64,000 nt of DNA, from assembly GCF_900113115.1 (NCBI RefSeq), contig NZ_FOOF01000018.1, forward strand, positions 1-64,000, in the 5' to 3' direction. The stretch comes from Duganella sp. CF458 (GTDB taxonomy: Bacteria > Pseudomonadota > Gammaproteobacteria > Burkholderiales > Burkholderiaceae_D). Shown here piece after piece: positions 32,636 to 41,532 of this stretch. Position numbers and translations under genes: made by a program. Below the pieces are notes generated by a model. The model saw only the letters and a program-made list of their open reading frames with translations. It ran no database searches and had not been told where the DNA came from. Position 1 is the stretch's first letter; every line of letters starts with the position of its first letter.

Positions 32636-34920
32636 TGGTAAGCTTCGCCTATCAGGTCGGACACCGCATCCAGCAGTGTCTCGTCGTGGAAGCTGCCCTT
32701 GGTCAGGTAGTAGTCCGCCCCCGCAGCCAGGCCGCGCGCGCGGTCTTCGGGCCGGTCTTTGTAGGAAACGATCATGACGGGCAGCTTATGCAAGTGCAGG
32801 TCCTTTTTGATCAGGGTGACCAGTTCAATGCCATCCATGCGGGGCATGTCGACGTCGGTGATGACCAGGTCGTAATCGCCGCTGCGCACCACGTTCCAGC
32901 CATCGATGCCGTCGATCGCGATGTCCACTTCAAAACCGCGCCCCACCAGCAGTTTGCGCTCCATTTCGCGCACCGTAAGCGAATCGTCCACGACAAGGAT
33001 GCGTTTCATTCTACGCCGTCCCGCGTGATCTGCGCGCGTCAGTTGATGCAGGCCGCCTTCTTCCAGCAGCTTTTCAACCGATAGCAACAGGTCCGGCACG
33101 TCCAGGATCAGCACCGGCTCGCCGTCGTCCAGCAGGGCGGCTGCGGAAATATCGCGCATCTTGCCGAAGATCGGATCGATGGCCTGTACTGCCAGGCTTT
33201 GTTCGCCGCGGATCTTGTCCACCACCAGGGCATAGCGGCGCGTGGCGCTGCCGATCACCATCACCGGCATTTCCTCGGCATGCTGCATATCGCCCAGTTC
33301 CAGCACCTGGGCGGCCGCCACCAGGCCAAGATGCTCGCCGTCGTGGTCGAAGAACTGCTTGTTTTCCAGCGTGTGCACGGCACCCTGCGGCACCATGATG
33401 ACGCGTTCGACCTTGACGATGGGGACGGCATAGGCTTCGCCTTTGACGTCCACCACCAGGGCGCGCACGATCGACTGCGTGAGCGGCAGGGTGATCGAGG
33501 TGCGGAAACCCTTGCCCAGCTCGGACTCGATGCGCACCGTGCCGTTCTGCTGGCGGATGGTGTCGTGCACGATGTCCAGCCCGACGCCGCGGCCGGAAAT
33601 TTCGGTGATGCCGCCTTTCAGGCTGAAGGCCGGCAGGAACAGGAATTCCATCAGCTCGGCATGCGACATGGCGGCCACCATCTGCTCGGTGGCCATCTTG
33701 CGCTCGATGACGGTGCGGCGGATCTTGTCCGGATCGACACCGCGGCCATCGTCGCTGATCTCGATGTTCAGCATGCCGGCGCGATGGCGGGCTTCCATCA
33801 CAATGGTGCCGGTGGCAGGCTTGCCGGCGGCGAGCCTTTCCTGCGCGGTTTCCATGCCGTGGTCGACGGCGTTGCGCAGCATGTGGTTCAGCGGACTTTC
33901 TATGCGCAGCAGGATGTCGCGGTCGACCAGGGTGTCTTCGCCTTCGACCAGCAGCACCACGTCCTTGCCCAGGTTGCGGGCCAGGTCGCGCACCATGCGC
34001 GGGAAATGCTGGATGCCGTCGCGGAAGGGACGCATGCGCAGGGACAGCACTTCATCGACCATGTTCTCGGAACCCATCAGCAGGCGGCGTTCGTAGTTTT
34101 CCATGTCGGTGATGTGCTCGAGCATGAACTGCTTGAGCGGCTGGCTTTTCTGGATCGCCAGCAGGGCCTTTTCCTTCAGCGTCGGATCGCTGGTGTGGGA
34201 GGCGGCTTCCATCACGTCTTCCAGCACGGCGAACAGGGTGGCCTGGTTGCGCTTGTAGCGCTGCATGCCCTGGATCAGGGGATGCAGCTGGTGGGCGTTG
34301 ATGCGCGCTTCGCTGGCCAGCGCGAGCAGGCGGTCGAAGTTTTGCGCGTTCTTCATCGGCGGCAGGCTGCGGCCGGGGATGGCCGGCTCCCCAGCGCCGT
34401 CGGCCGGCGCTTCCGGTACTGGCGCCGGTGCAGGCGCGGATGCCGCAGCAGGTGGTGCTGCGGGTACTGCGGGCATTGCGGGCATTGCGGACTGCAGCAT
34501 CACCGGCTCCGGCAGGAAGGCAATACCCTGCACATCGTTCATGGTCTTGCTGACTTGAGCGCCATTGGCCGCCAGCCAGCCATCCAGGTCGTCGTTGACG
34601 CGCGAGCACTGCACGATCAGGTCGACCGCCGCCAACAGGGCATCGACACGGTTCGGCGTCAGTTTCAGCTTGCCCGCCTGGGCGGCGATGAATGCGTCCT
34701 CCATGCCGTGCGCCAGCTGCACGATCATTTCCAGCCCGACGATGGAGGCGGCGCCCTTGATCGAGTGCGCGGCCCGCATCATGGATTCCACGGCGGCCGG
34801 ATCGTTGCGGCGCTCGAAGGCCAGCAGGCCGTCGGTCAGGAGCTGGGTCTGGCTGTCGGCCTCCATGCGGAACAGGTCCAGCATGGAGAACTGGCTCAGG
34901 TCATCCTTCTTGTCGCTCAT
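32632..34920 (-). CDS. wspE: Wsp hybrid histidine kinase (CheA type with C-terminal receiver)
   Basis: A 762-residue protein. The Hpt domain has phosphorylatable His52 in AAHSIKGAAS. A Pro/Ala linker (around 190-225) follows, then dimerisation and HATPase domains (LNHMLRNAVDHGME and SGRGVGLDIV), a CheW-like domain, and a receiver with Asp in YDLVITDVDMPRMDG. It phosphorylates WspR and WspF. The start at 34920 is chosen because an ATGA overlap couples it to the previous gene. Domain order matches Pseudomonas WspE. Confidence 0.95.
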   Translation of the reverse strand: MSDKKDDLSQFSMLDLFRMEADSQTQLLTDGLLAFERRNDPAAVESMMRAAHSIKGAASIVGLEMIVQLAHGMEDAFIAAQAGKLKLTPNRVDALLAAVDLIVQCSRVNDDLDGWLAANGAQVSKTMNDVQGIAFLPEPVMLQSAMPAMPAVPAAPPAAASAPAPAPVPEAPADGAGEPAIPGRSLPPMKNAQNFDRLLALASEARINAHQLHPLIQGMQRYKRNQATLFAVLEDVMEAASHTSDPTLKEKALLAIQKSQPLKQFMLEHITDMENYERRLLMGSENMVDEVLSLRMRPFRDGIQHFPRMVRDLARNLGKDVVLLVEGEDTLVDRDILLRIESPLNHMLRNAVDHGMETAQERLAAGKPATGTIVMEARHRAGMLNIEISDDGRGVDPDKIRRTVIERKMATEQMVAAMSHAELMEFLFLPAFSLKGGITEISGRGVGLDIVHDTIRQQNGTVRIESELGKGFRTSITLPLTQSIVRALVVDVKGEAYAVPIVKVERVIMVPQGAVHTLENKQFFDHDGEHLGLVAAAQVLELGDMQHAEEMPVMVIGSATRRYALVVDKIRGEQSLAVQAIDPIFGKMRDISAAALLDDGEPVLILDVPDLLLSVEKLLEEGGLHQLTRADHAGRRRMKRILVVDDSLTVREMERKLLVGRGFEVDIAIDGIDGWNVVRSGDYDLVITDVDMPRMDGIELVTLIKKDLHLHKLPVMIVSYKDRPEDRARGLAAGADYYLTKGSFHDETLLDAVSDLIGEAYQ

Positions 34921-35588
34921 CGCAAGGTCCTCGCGAGTTGGTAGCCGAGCAGGCTGTCGTCCAGGCAGCCGACCTGCAGGTCCTGGTGCGGCAGCACGCC
35001 GGCCAGGTAACGCTCGATGCCCTTGTTGATGGTGGCGGCAGGCGGTTTCAGTGCGCTGGCGGCGTAGCGGATGATGCCGTGCAGTTCCGCCACAGGCAAG
35101 GCGTAGGCCTGGGCTTCCCATTGCACCAGCAGCAGGCGGGCGAAGGTATGGCGGCCGCTGATCGCCTCGCCGCCCGATTCGTCGATCCCCAGCAGCTCGG
35201 CCAGCGAAATGCAGGGATACAGCTTGCCGCCGGCATTCACCACGCCGCGCAGCCCGCGTGCATCGCGGTGCGGCAGGCGGTGCGGGATGGCTTTCGGCGC
35301 GATCTGCTGGAACATGCTGGTCGGCAGGGCGAGCCACTCGCGGCCAATGCGGAAGGCGACGCAGGAGCTGTCCTGGCGCGCGCCCTGGTCCTGCGGGGCG
35401 CGGAAGTGTTCGGCCCATTCGCGCAGGTAGCCGGGATTGACGGGACGTTGCAGGTTGCGCACGGCGGCGTCGGCATATACCTCGCAATTGCGGCAATGGA
35501 CAGCCTGGTCGAGCACCTCGCAACTATGGTCGCCGGCGACGCCGATTCGGTTCCAGCAGGCGTCCATGTCTTGGATTTGATCAGTCAT
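34917..35588 (-). CDS. wspD: Wsp coupling protein D (CheW-like)
   Basis: A 223-residue CheW-domain protein. The N-terminal 60 residues carry the WspD-type signature (DACWNRIGVAGDHSCEVL, then VHCRNCEVY) with Cys residues of unknown role. The CheW fold follows (VAFRIGREWLALPTS through VVNAGGKLYPCISLAELL). It is 15 bases after wspC and overlaps wspE by 4 bases. It should bridge receptor and kinase alongside WspB. Confidence 0.93.
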   Translation of the reverse strand: MTDQIQDMDACWNRIGVAGDHSCEVLDQAVHCRNCEVYADAAVRNLQRPVNPGYLREWAEHFRAPQDQGARQDSSCVAFRIGREWLALPTSMFQQIAPKAIPHRLPHRDARGLRGVVNAGGKLYPCISLAELLGIDESGGEAISGRHTFARLLLVQWEAQAYALPVAELHGIIRYAASALKPPAATINKGIERYLAGVLPHQDLQVGCLDDSLLGYQLARTLR

Positions 35589-35603
35589 TGTTTTCGTCGG
35601 CTA

Positions 35604-36908
35604 TCACTGTGGCTGCTGGCGCTGGAATGCGCGCGCCGCGCGTGCCTTCAACGTGGCGGCGGCGCTGCTGTTGCCGCCTTGCTCTTGCAGCAGGGCCAGG
35701 TGGCACAGGGCTTCGTAATGGTCGGGCTGCAGGTAGATGCAACGTTTCAGGTGCGCTTCGGCATCGGCCGGCTTGCCGGCAGTCGCGGCCAGCATGCCGA
35801 GGATGAACCAGGCTTCGGCCGACTCGGGTTGCTGGGCGAGGAATTCGCGGCAGGCGGATTCGGCTTCCAGCAACTTGCCGGCGTCGGCCAGCTGGCGCGC
35901 GTGCGCCAGCAGCGATCGGTCGCCGGCCGCTATCATGGGCGGCGTTGCGGATGCGCCGGCGCGGCTGGCATGGGGAATGCGTGGCGTGACTGCTGCCGTA
36001 GTGGGCGACTTCCCGATGGGATGTACGCTGGCGCCCTGGGCGTTTGGGAAGCCGGGCGCGCCGCTTGGACGCGGGCGGGCGGCGCCAGGGGGCAGCGCGG
36101 CGCTGAAGGGCAGGGCAGCGCCGGCTGGGGCGCCGGATCGCTTGATGTCCTTGCGCAGGGCGAAAGCCTGGCGGTGCGGTAGCGGCGCAAAGCCATGCCG
36201 GACGAAAGACGGCACTTCCGCGTAGCCCGCCAGGAGCATGCCGTCGTTGGCAAGGTGCGCCGCCAGGCGTTCGATGGCGGCGGCGGTTGTCGGTTCGTCG
36301 AAATAGATCAGCAGGTTGCGGCAGAAGATCACGTCGTATTGCCGCGCCGTGCCAAGTTCGCCCTCCAGCAGGCTGCCCTGGCTGAAACGGATGCGCGCGC
36401 GCAGGGCCTCGTTGATGCGGTATTGCTCGTCCTCGCCAAGCCAGGTGAAATAGCGGTCGCGGAAGGACAGGTCCTGCCCGCGAAACGCGTTGCGGCCGAA
36501 CACGCCCGCTTCGGCGCGCGCAATGCAGGCGGCGCTGATATCGATGGCGTCGATCACGAACGACTGCGGCCTTACGCCTGCATCGCACAAGGCCATCGCC
36601 ATGGAATAAGGCTCTTCGCCGCCGGCGCAAGGCACGGAGAGGATGCGCACGATCCGCGCCCCCCCGGCCAGCCGCTGGCGCACGAACCCGACTGCCGCGG
36701 CAAAGGCTTGGGGATCGCGGAACAGCCAGGACTCCGGCACCACCACCAGCTCCACCAGCTCGCGCAATTCCGCCTCGTCGAGTTTGTCGGCGTACGCCTT
36801 GCGGGTCGTTGCGCCGGTCGCCTCCATGCGCCGCTTCACGGCCTGTTCGACCGTGTTGCGGGCCAGGTTCAGGCCGGTCAGGCGGCGCAATGTGGAGAGT
36901 ACGTTCAT
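35604..36908 (-). CDS. wspC: Wsp methyltransferase (CheR with C-terminal TPR)
   Basis: A 434-residue protein. The CheR catalytic domain has SVPCAGGEEPYSMAMAL (SAM binding) and VIFCRNLLIYFD. A Pro/Ala-rich linker of about 60 residues follows, then TPR-like helices (ESACREFLAQQPESAEAW and HLKRCIYLQPDHYEAL). It methylates WspA to set its sensitivity. The TPR tail is characteristic of WspC rather than of flagellar CheR. It overlaps wspB by 4 bases. Confidence 0.95.
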   Translation of the reverse strand: MNVLSTLRRLTGLNLARNTVEQAVKRRMEATGATTRKAYADKLDEAELRELVELVVVPESWLFRDPQAFAAAVGFVRQRLAGGARIVRILSVPCAGGEEPYSMAMALCDAGVRPQSFVIDAIDISAACIARAEAGVFGRNAFRGQDLSFRDRYFTWLGEDEQYRINEALRARIRFSQGSLLEGELGTARQYDVIFCRNLLIYFDEPTTAAAIERLAAHLANDGMLLAGYAEVPSFVRHGFAPLPHRQAFALRKDIKRSGAPAGAALPFSAALPPGAARPRPSGAPGFPNAQGASVHPIGKSPTTAAVTPRIPHASRAGASATPPMIAAGDRSLLAHARQLADAGKLLEAESACREFLAQQPESAEAWFILGMLAATAGKPADAEAHLKRCIYLQPDHYEALCHLALLQEQGGNSSAAATLKARAARAFQRQQPQ

Positions 36909-37363
36909 CCCGCGGCGGCCTCCGCGGGGAACAGGCGCGCCCGCAACTCGGCAGGCAGCAAGTCATTGACCTCGACCAGTTGCACCATGCCTTTGGCGTC
37001 GCCGGCCACCTGGCCCAGGAAAGGAGCGGCTTGCACGCCGCTCGGCGCCAGGTCTTGCGCCGATACCTCCTGAACCCCCTGCACGCGCTCAGCCATCAAG
37101 CCCAGCGCATGTGTCGTGCCATCGGGCGCCGCGTAATCGGCCACTACGATGCGCGTGTCGAAATGCTGCCGCGACGGCGCACCGCCGCTAATGCGCGACA
37201 GGTCGATCACCGGCATCGGATCGCCGTGCAGGTTCAATAAGCCCGCCACACTGTCCGGCGCCAGGGGAATGCCCTTCAGTTCCAGCAAGGGCAGCACGCG
37301 CCGCACCTGCCGCAACGGCAGGCCGTAGCGGTCGGCGCCGATGTGGAAGACTAATACCTTCAT
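36905..37363 (-). CDS. wspB: Wsp coupling protein B (CheW-like)
   Basis: A 152-residue CheW protein (FHIGADRYGLPLRQVRRVLP and GLLNLHGDPMPVIDLS). It overlaps both wspA and wspC by 4 bases. It links the WspA receptor to the kinase WspE. Confidence 0.94.
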   Translation of the reverse strand: MKVLVFHIGADRYGLPLRQVRRVLPLLELKGIPLAPDSVAGLLNLHGDPMPVIDLSRISGGAPSRQHFDTRIVVADYAAPDGTTHALGLMAERVQGVQEVSAQDLAPSGVQAAPFLGQVAGDAKGMVQLVEVNDLLPAELRARLFPAEAAAG

Positions 37364-39171
37364 GCGTTCACGGCGAAAGTGGAGACGCTCGATTGCAGGT
37401 CGCCTGCCGCGTACTGCAACTGGTGCACGGCTTCGCTGGTGGCCTTCAGCGATTCGACGGTCTGCTGGGTGGCATCGTTCAGCTGCATCATGGTTTCGGT
37501 GATCTGTTGCGCGCCGACCGCCTGCGCCTGCATGCCTTGCAACACGGCGTCGAACTGCGGCGCCAGCTTTTGCACCTGGTCCATCACAGCCGACAACTGG
37601 TCGGTCACCTGGCGCACTTCGCCCACGCTGCGGCGGATCTCTTCCGAGAACTTGTCCATGCCCATCACGCTGGCCGACACCGCCGACTGCATTTCCTTCA
37701 GCATCTGTTCGATATCCCAGGTCGACACCGAGGTCTGGTCGGCAAGGCGGCGGATCTCCGTTGCCACCACCGAGAAGCCGCGGCCCGCTTCGCCCGCCTT
37801 CTCGGCCTCGATGGCGGCATTCAGCGACAGGATATTGGTCTGGTCGGCCACCTTGGTGATGGTGGTTAACACGGAGTTGATATTGGAAGCCTTCTCTGAC
37901 AGGGCCGCCAGCTTGGCATTGATCGAATCGGTCGCGTTGACCATGTTTTGCATGGTCTGGTCCATGCGGCGCAGGTTGCCTTGCGCCTCGGACGTTGCGC
38001 TGGTCGTGTAGTCGGCCACGGCAGTCGCGTCTTCCATGGTTTTCAGCAGCTGCGAAGTATTCGAAGAAATCTCCTTGGTGGTGCTGAGCACTTCCACGGA
38101 AGTCTGCGCCTGCTCGACGCCGGTCGCTTCCTGCTGCTTGGCCGATGCTGCGATCTCGGTAGCCGAGGTGGTGACCTGGATGCCGGCCTTCTGCACATTG
38201 GTCAGCAACTGGCGCAGGTTGTCGAACATGCGCTGCAGGCCTTCGCCCAACTGGCCGATGGCATCGTCGCCGGCCACCGGTATCTTGCCGGTAAGGTCGC
38301 CGCTGGTGGCGCGCGATACTACGCCGAGGAGGGCGTCGACCTTGGACCGCAGCTCGTTGGTCAGCGCCTGCTCGCGTTGGCTTCCTTCTTGCAGCAACTG
38401 TGCCATTTTATTGAAGTCTTCACTCACTTTGCCCAGCTCATCGCGCGAAGAAACGGCGACGCGGGCCGCTTGCTCCCCGTTGCCCAGGCGCGCCAATGCC
38501 GTGGTCAGGTTGGACAGCGGGCCGAGAATTGCCCGCCCCAGCGTGTAGGCGATCAGTAACGACAGCACGACCACCGCCAGGCCGCCGCCGAGCAGCAAGT
38601 TGTTCTGGCTCGCATGCAAATCGACGGCCTTTGTGCTGCGCTCCGCCAACAGGCGCCGCTCTTCATTGGCTGCCAGCTCCAGCACCTCACGTGCGCTGCC
38701 GACAATGGCGCTGGCCTCTTTCAGCTCCGCCGATTGCCCCAGAGTTTCTGCTGCCCCCTTGCTGTCTGCCAGCGCCCGGCGCTTGTCGATTTGGCGCCGG
38801 ATATTCACATCGGCCCAAGTTGCCAGTAAAGCCTGCACCCGTTTCAGGCGTTCGTTTTGCTGGGGGTTGTCGGCGGTAAGCTGTATCGCTTTAGCCATGT
38901 GCTGGCGTAGCAGTTCTGCATTTTCCTTTTCGCTGGCGATAAAGCTTTCGTTGCCGGTCAGGATATAGCCGCGCGCATCGACCTGGATTTGCAGCGACGC
39001 GTTGTTGACGCGCTCAATCTCGATCAATACTTCCATCGTGTGCTTGTCCCATTTATTGGCTTCGGTCAGGCTGCCGAAGTTGTTATAAGCCAGGACTAAC
39101 AGTAGCAAGATGATTGCCACTATGCTGCCGAAGCCGATGTACAGTTTATTTTTGATACTTAGATTATTCAT
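37360..39171 (-). CDS. wspA: Wsp methyl-accepting receptor
   Basis: A 603-residue membrane receptor. The first transmembrane helix (IVAIILLLLVLAYN) is at residues 16-29. A periplasmic helical-bundle (CHASE3-like) sensor domain follows, with a second helix (LLLGGGLAVVVLSLLIAYTLG) around residues 190-210, HAMP, and a long MCP signalling domain whose tip contains EAGRGFSVVATEIRRLADQTS. The start at 39171 is preceded by GGAGAC. It is the first gene of the operon and senses surface contact or envelope stress in related bacteria. The stimulus in this strain is unknown. Confidence 0.95.
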   Translation of the reverse strand: MNNLSIKNKLYIGFGSIVAIILLLLVLAYNNFGSLTEANKWDKHTMEVLIEIERVNNASLQIQVDARGYILTGNESFIASEKENAELLRQHMAKAIQLTADNPQQNERLKRVQALLATWADVNIRRQIDKRRALADSKGAAETLGQSAELKEASAIVGSAREVLELAANEERRLLAERSTKAVDLHASQNNLLLGGGLAVVVLSLLIAYTLGRAILGPLSNLTTALARLGNGEQAARVAVSSRDELGKVSEDFNKMAQLLQEGSQREQALTNELRSKVDALLGVVSRATSGDLTGKIPVAGDDAIGQLGEGLQRMFDNLRQLLTNVQKAGIQVTTSATEIAASAKQQEATGVEQAQTSVEVLSTTKEISSNTSQLLKTMEDATAVADYTTSATSEAQGNLRRMDQTMQNMVNATDSINAKLAALSEKASNINSVLTTITKVADQTNILSLNAAIEAEKAGEAGRGFSVVATEIRRLADQTSVSTWDIEQMLKEMQSAVSASVMGMDKFSEEIRRSVGEVRQVTDQLSAVMDQVQKLAPQFDAVLQGMQAQAVGAQQITETMMQLNDATQQTVESLKATSEAVHQLQYAAGDLQSSVSTFAVNA

Positions 39172-39217
39172 GCGCTGGTCTCCGGGAACGAGGGGCTTTC
39201 TTCCAAGGCAATGTAGC

Positions 39218-39247
39218 AAAAAAAACGGGCCGCGCAAAGCGGCCCGT
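39218..39247 (-). terminator. Terminator after argG
   Basis: Read on the minus strand: ACGGGCCGC (39247-39239) pairs with GCGGCCCGT (39233-39225) and is followed by eight T. It lies just downstream of argG, separating the arg genes from the wsp operon on the same strand. Confidence 0.9.
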
Positions 39248-39268
39248 CTTGGGGAGCGGGGGCAGGGC

Positions 39269-40501
39269 TTACTGTCCGCGCTTATTCCTTGCGTTGGCAG
39301 CGATGCGCATGCGCAGCGCGTTCAGCTTGATGAAGCCGCCGGCGTCGGCCTGGTTGTAGGCGCCGCCGTCTTCGTCGAAGGTGGCGATGGTCTGGTCGAA
39401 CAGCGAATCGGTCTTCGAATCGCGGGCCACCACGATCACATTGCCTTTGTACAGCTTGACGCGTACCCAACCGTTCACGGTTGCCTGGGTGTGGTCGATC
39501 AGGGTTTGCAGCGCAACGCGCTCAGGTGCCCACCAGTAGCCGTTGTAAATCAGCGAAGCGTAGCGTGGCATCAGGTCGTCCTTCAGGTGGGCCACTTCGC
39601 GGTCCAGGGTGATCGACTCGATGGCGCGGTGCGCCTTCAGCATGATGGTGCCGCCAGGGGTTTCATAGCAGCCGCGCGACTTCATGCCGACGTAGCGGTT
39701 CTCCACCAGGTCCAGGCGGCCGATGCCGTGCTTGCCGCCCAGGCGGTTCAGTTCGGTCAGGACGGTGGCGGGGGACATGCGGCTGCCGTTCAGGGAGACG
39801 ATGTCGCCCTTTTCGAATTCGATGTCCAGGTATTCAGGCTGGTCCGGTGCAGCCTCGGGGCTGACGGTCCAGCGCCACATCGATTCCTCGGCTTCGGCGC
39901 TCGGATTTTCCAGGTGGCGGCCTTCGAAGGAGATGTGCAGCAGGTTGGCATCCATCGAGTACGGCGCGCCGCCGTTCTTGTGCTTCATGTCGACGGCGAT
40001 GCCGGCGTCTTCCGCGTATTTCAGCAGCTTTTCGCGCGACAGCAGGTCCCACTCGCGCCATGGAGCGATCACGCGCACGCCTGGCTTCAGTGCATAGGCA
40101 CCCAGTTCGAAGCGCACCTGGTCGTTACCCTTGCCGGTGGCGCCGTGCGAGATGGCGTCCGCGCCGGTCTGGTTGGCGATTTCGATCAGGCGCTTGGCGA
40201 TCAGCGGACGTGCGATCGAGGTGCCCAGCAGGTACTCGCCTTCGTACACGGTGTTTGCGCGGAACATCGGGAACACGAAATCGCGCACGAACTCTTCGCG
40301 CACGTCGTCGATGAAGATGTTCTCAGGCTTGATGCCGAACTTCAGCGCCTTGGCGCGTGCCGGTTCCAGCTCTTCACCCTGGCCCAGGTCGGCGGTGAAG
40401 GTGACGATTTCGCACTGGTAGTTATCCTGCAGCCATTTCAGGATCACGGAGGTGTCCAGGCCGCCGGAGTAGGCGAGGACTACTTTCTTTACGTCGCTCA
40501 T
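39269..40501 (-). CDS. argG: Argininosuccinate synthase
   Basis: A 410-residue enzyme that condenses citrulline and aspartate to argininosuccinate in arginine biosynthesis. The ATP-binding P-loop motif AYSGGLDTS is at the N terminus, and SHGATGKGNDQVRFE and GCYETPGGTI are present as in the family. The start at 40501 has a GAGAAA ribosome-binding site. It lies 62 bases downstream of argF with a palindromic repeat between. Length is normal (about 400). Confidence 0.98.
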   Translation of the reverse strand: MSDVKKVVLAYSGGLDTSVILKWLQDNYQCEIVTFTADLGQGEELEPARAKALKFGIKPENIFIDDVREEFVRDFVFPMFRANTVYEGEYLLGTSIARPLIAKRLIEIANQTGADAISHGATGKGNDQVRFELGAYALKPGVRVIAPWREWDLLSREKLLKYAEDAGIAVDMKHKNGGAPYSMDANLLHISFEGRHLENPSAEAEESMWRWTVSPEAAPDQPEYLDIEFEKGDIVSLNGSRMSPATVLTELNRLGGKHGIGRLDLVENRYVGMKSRGCYETPGGTIMLKAHRAIESITLDREVAHLKDDLMPRYASLIYNGYWWAPERVALQTLIDHTQATVNGWVRVKLYKGNVIVVARDSKTDSLFDQTIATFDEDGGAYNQADAGGFIKLNALRMRIAANARNKRGQ

Positions 40502-40532
40502 GATTTTCTCAGTCAGTTGGTATTGGTTGGTG

Positions 40533-40571
40533 TTGCCTGAAAAATGGGGTACGTCCCCATTTTTCAGGCAA
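40533..40571. repeat. Inverted repeat between argF and argG
   Basis: Two 17-bp arms (40533-40549 and 40555-40571, TTGCCTGAAAAATGGGG and its complement) around a TACGT loop. The stop codon of argF lies inside. The core GGGTACGTCCCC is shared with the repeat at 27522. It may attenuate transcription or stabilise the argF message end. Confidence 0.92.
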
Positions 40572-41487
40572 TCTTGCCCAGCAGCAGATATTCGATCAGG
40601 GCCTTTTGCACGTGCAGTCGGTTCTCGGCTTCGTCCCAGACCACCGATTGCGGGCCGTCGATGACTTCGGCTGCGACTTCCTCGCCGCGGTGGGCCGGCA
40701 GGCAGTGCATGAACAGGGCGTCCGGCTTGGCGCGCGCCATCTTGGCGGAGTCGACGATCCAGCCGTCGAAGGCTTTCAGGCGGGCGGCGTTCTCTTCTTC
40801 GTAGCCCATCGAGGTCCACACGTCGGTGTTGACCAGGTCCGCGCCTTCGCAGGCGTCCGACGGGTTGGCGAAGAAGGTGTAGCGGTCGGTCGATACCAGC
40901 GACATGTCCATGTCGTAGCCATGCGGCGTGGAGACATTGACATGGAAGCCGAAGACTTCGGCCGCTTGCAGCCAGGAGTACAGCATATTGTTGGCGTCGC
41001 CCACCCAGGCCACCACCTTGCCCTTGATCGAGCCGCGATGCTCGATAAAGGTGAAGATGTCGGCAAACACCTGGCAAGGATGGTGTTCGTTGGTCAGGCC
41101 GTTAATCACCGGCACGCGCGAATGCGCAGCGAAACGCTCGATGATGTCCTGGCCGAAGGTGCGCACCATGATGATGTCGCACATGCGCGACATCACCTGT
41201 CCCGCGTCTTCCACCGGTTCGCCGCGGCCCAGTTGGGAATCGCGGGTATTCAGGTAGATCGCGGCACCGCCCAGCTGGTGCATGCCGGCCTCGAAGGACA
41301 GGCGGGTACGGGTCGAGTTCTTGTCGAACACCATGACCAGGGTGCGGTCGATCAGGGGATGGTAAATCTCGTAGGCTTTGAACTTGCGCTTGATTTCCGC
41401 TGCGCGGGCGATCACATATTCGTACTCCTCCAGGGTCAGGTCGTTGAACTGGAGGTAGTGCTTGATGCTTTTAGGTGGTATAGACAT
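40564..41487 (-). CDS. argF: Ornithine carbamoyltransferase
   Basis: A 307-residue enzyme making citrulline from ornithine and carbamoyl phosphate. It has the carbamoyl-phosphate site STRTRLSFE, HPCQVFADI, and the ornithine/catalytic loop HCLPAHRGEE. The start at 41487 is close to an AAAG. It is probably co-transcribed with argG downstream, and an inverted repeat overlaps its stop. Confidence 0.97.
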   Translation of the reverse strand: MSIPPKSIKHYLQFNDLTLEEYEYVIARAAEIKRKFKAYEIYHPLIDRTLVMVFDKNSTRTRLSFEAGMHQLGGAAIYLNTRDSQLGRGEPVEDAGQVMSRMCDIIMVRTFGQDIIERFAAHSRVPVINGLTNEHHPCQVFADIFTFIEHRGSIKGKVVAWVGDANNMLYSWLQAAEVFGFHVNVSTPHGYDMDMSLVSTDRYTFFANPSDACEGADLVNTDVWTSMGYEEENAARLKAFDGWIVDSAKMARAKPDALFMHCLPAHRGEEVAAEVIDGPQSVVWDEAENRLHVQKALIEYLLLGKIA

Positions 41488-41532
41488 CTTTGCAAAGTTT
41501 TGCTGCGGTGGACTAAAGATTATACGGGCATT

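Noticed and set aside
33199..34944. A 581-residue His-rich plus-strand frame opposite wspE
   Set aside because: Antisense shadow; the His richness comes from reading the GTG-rich complementary strand.
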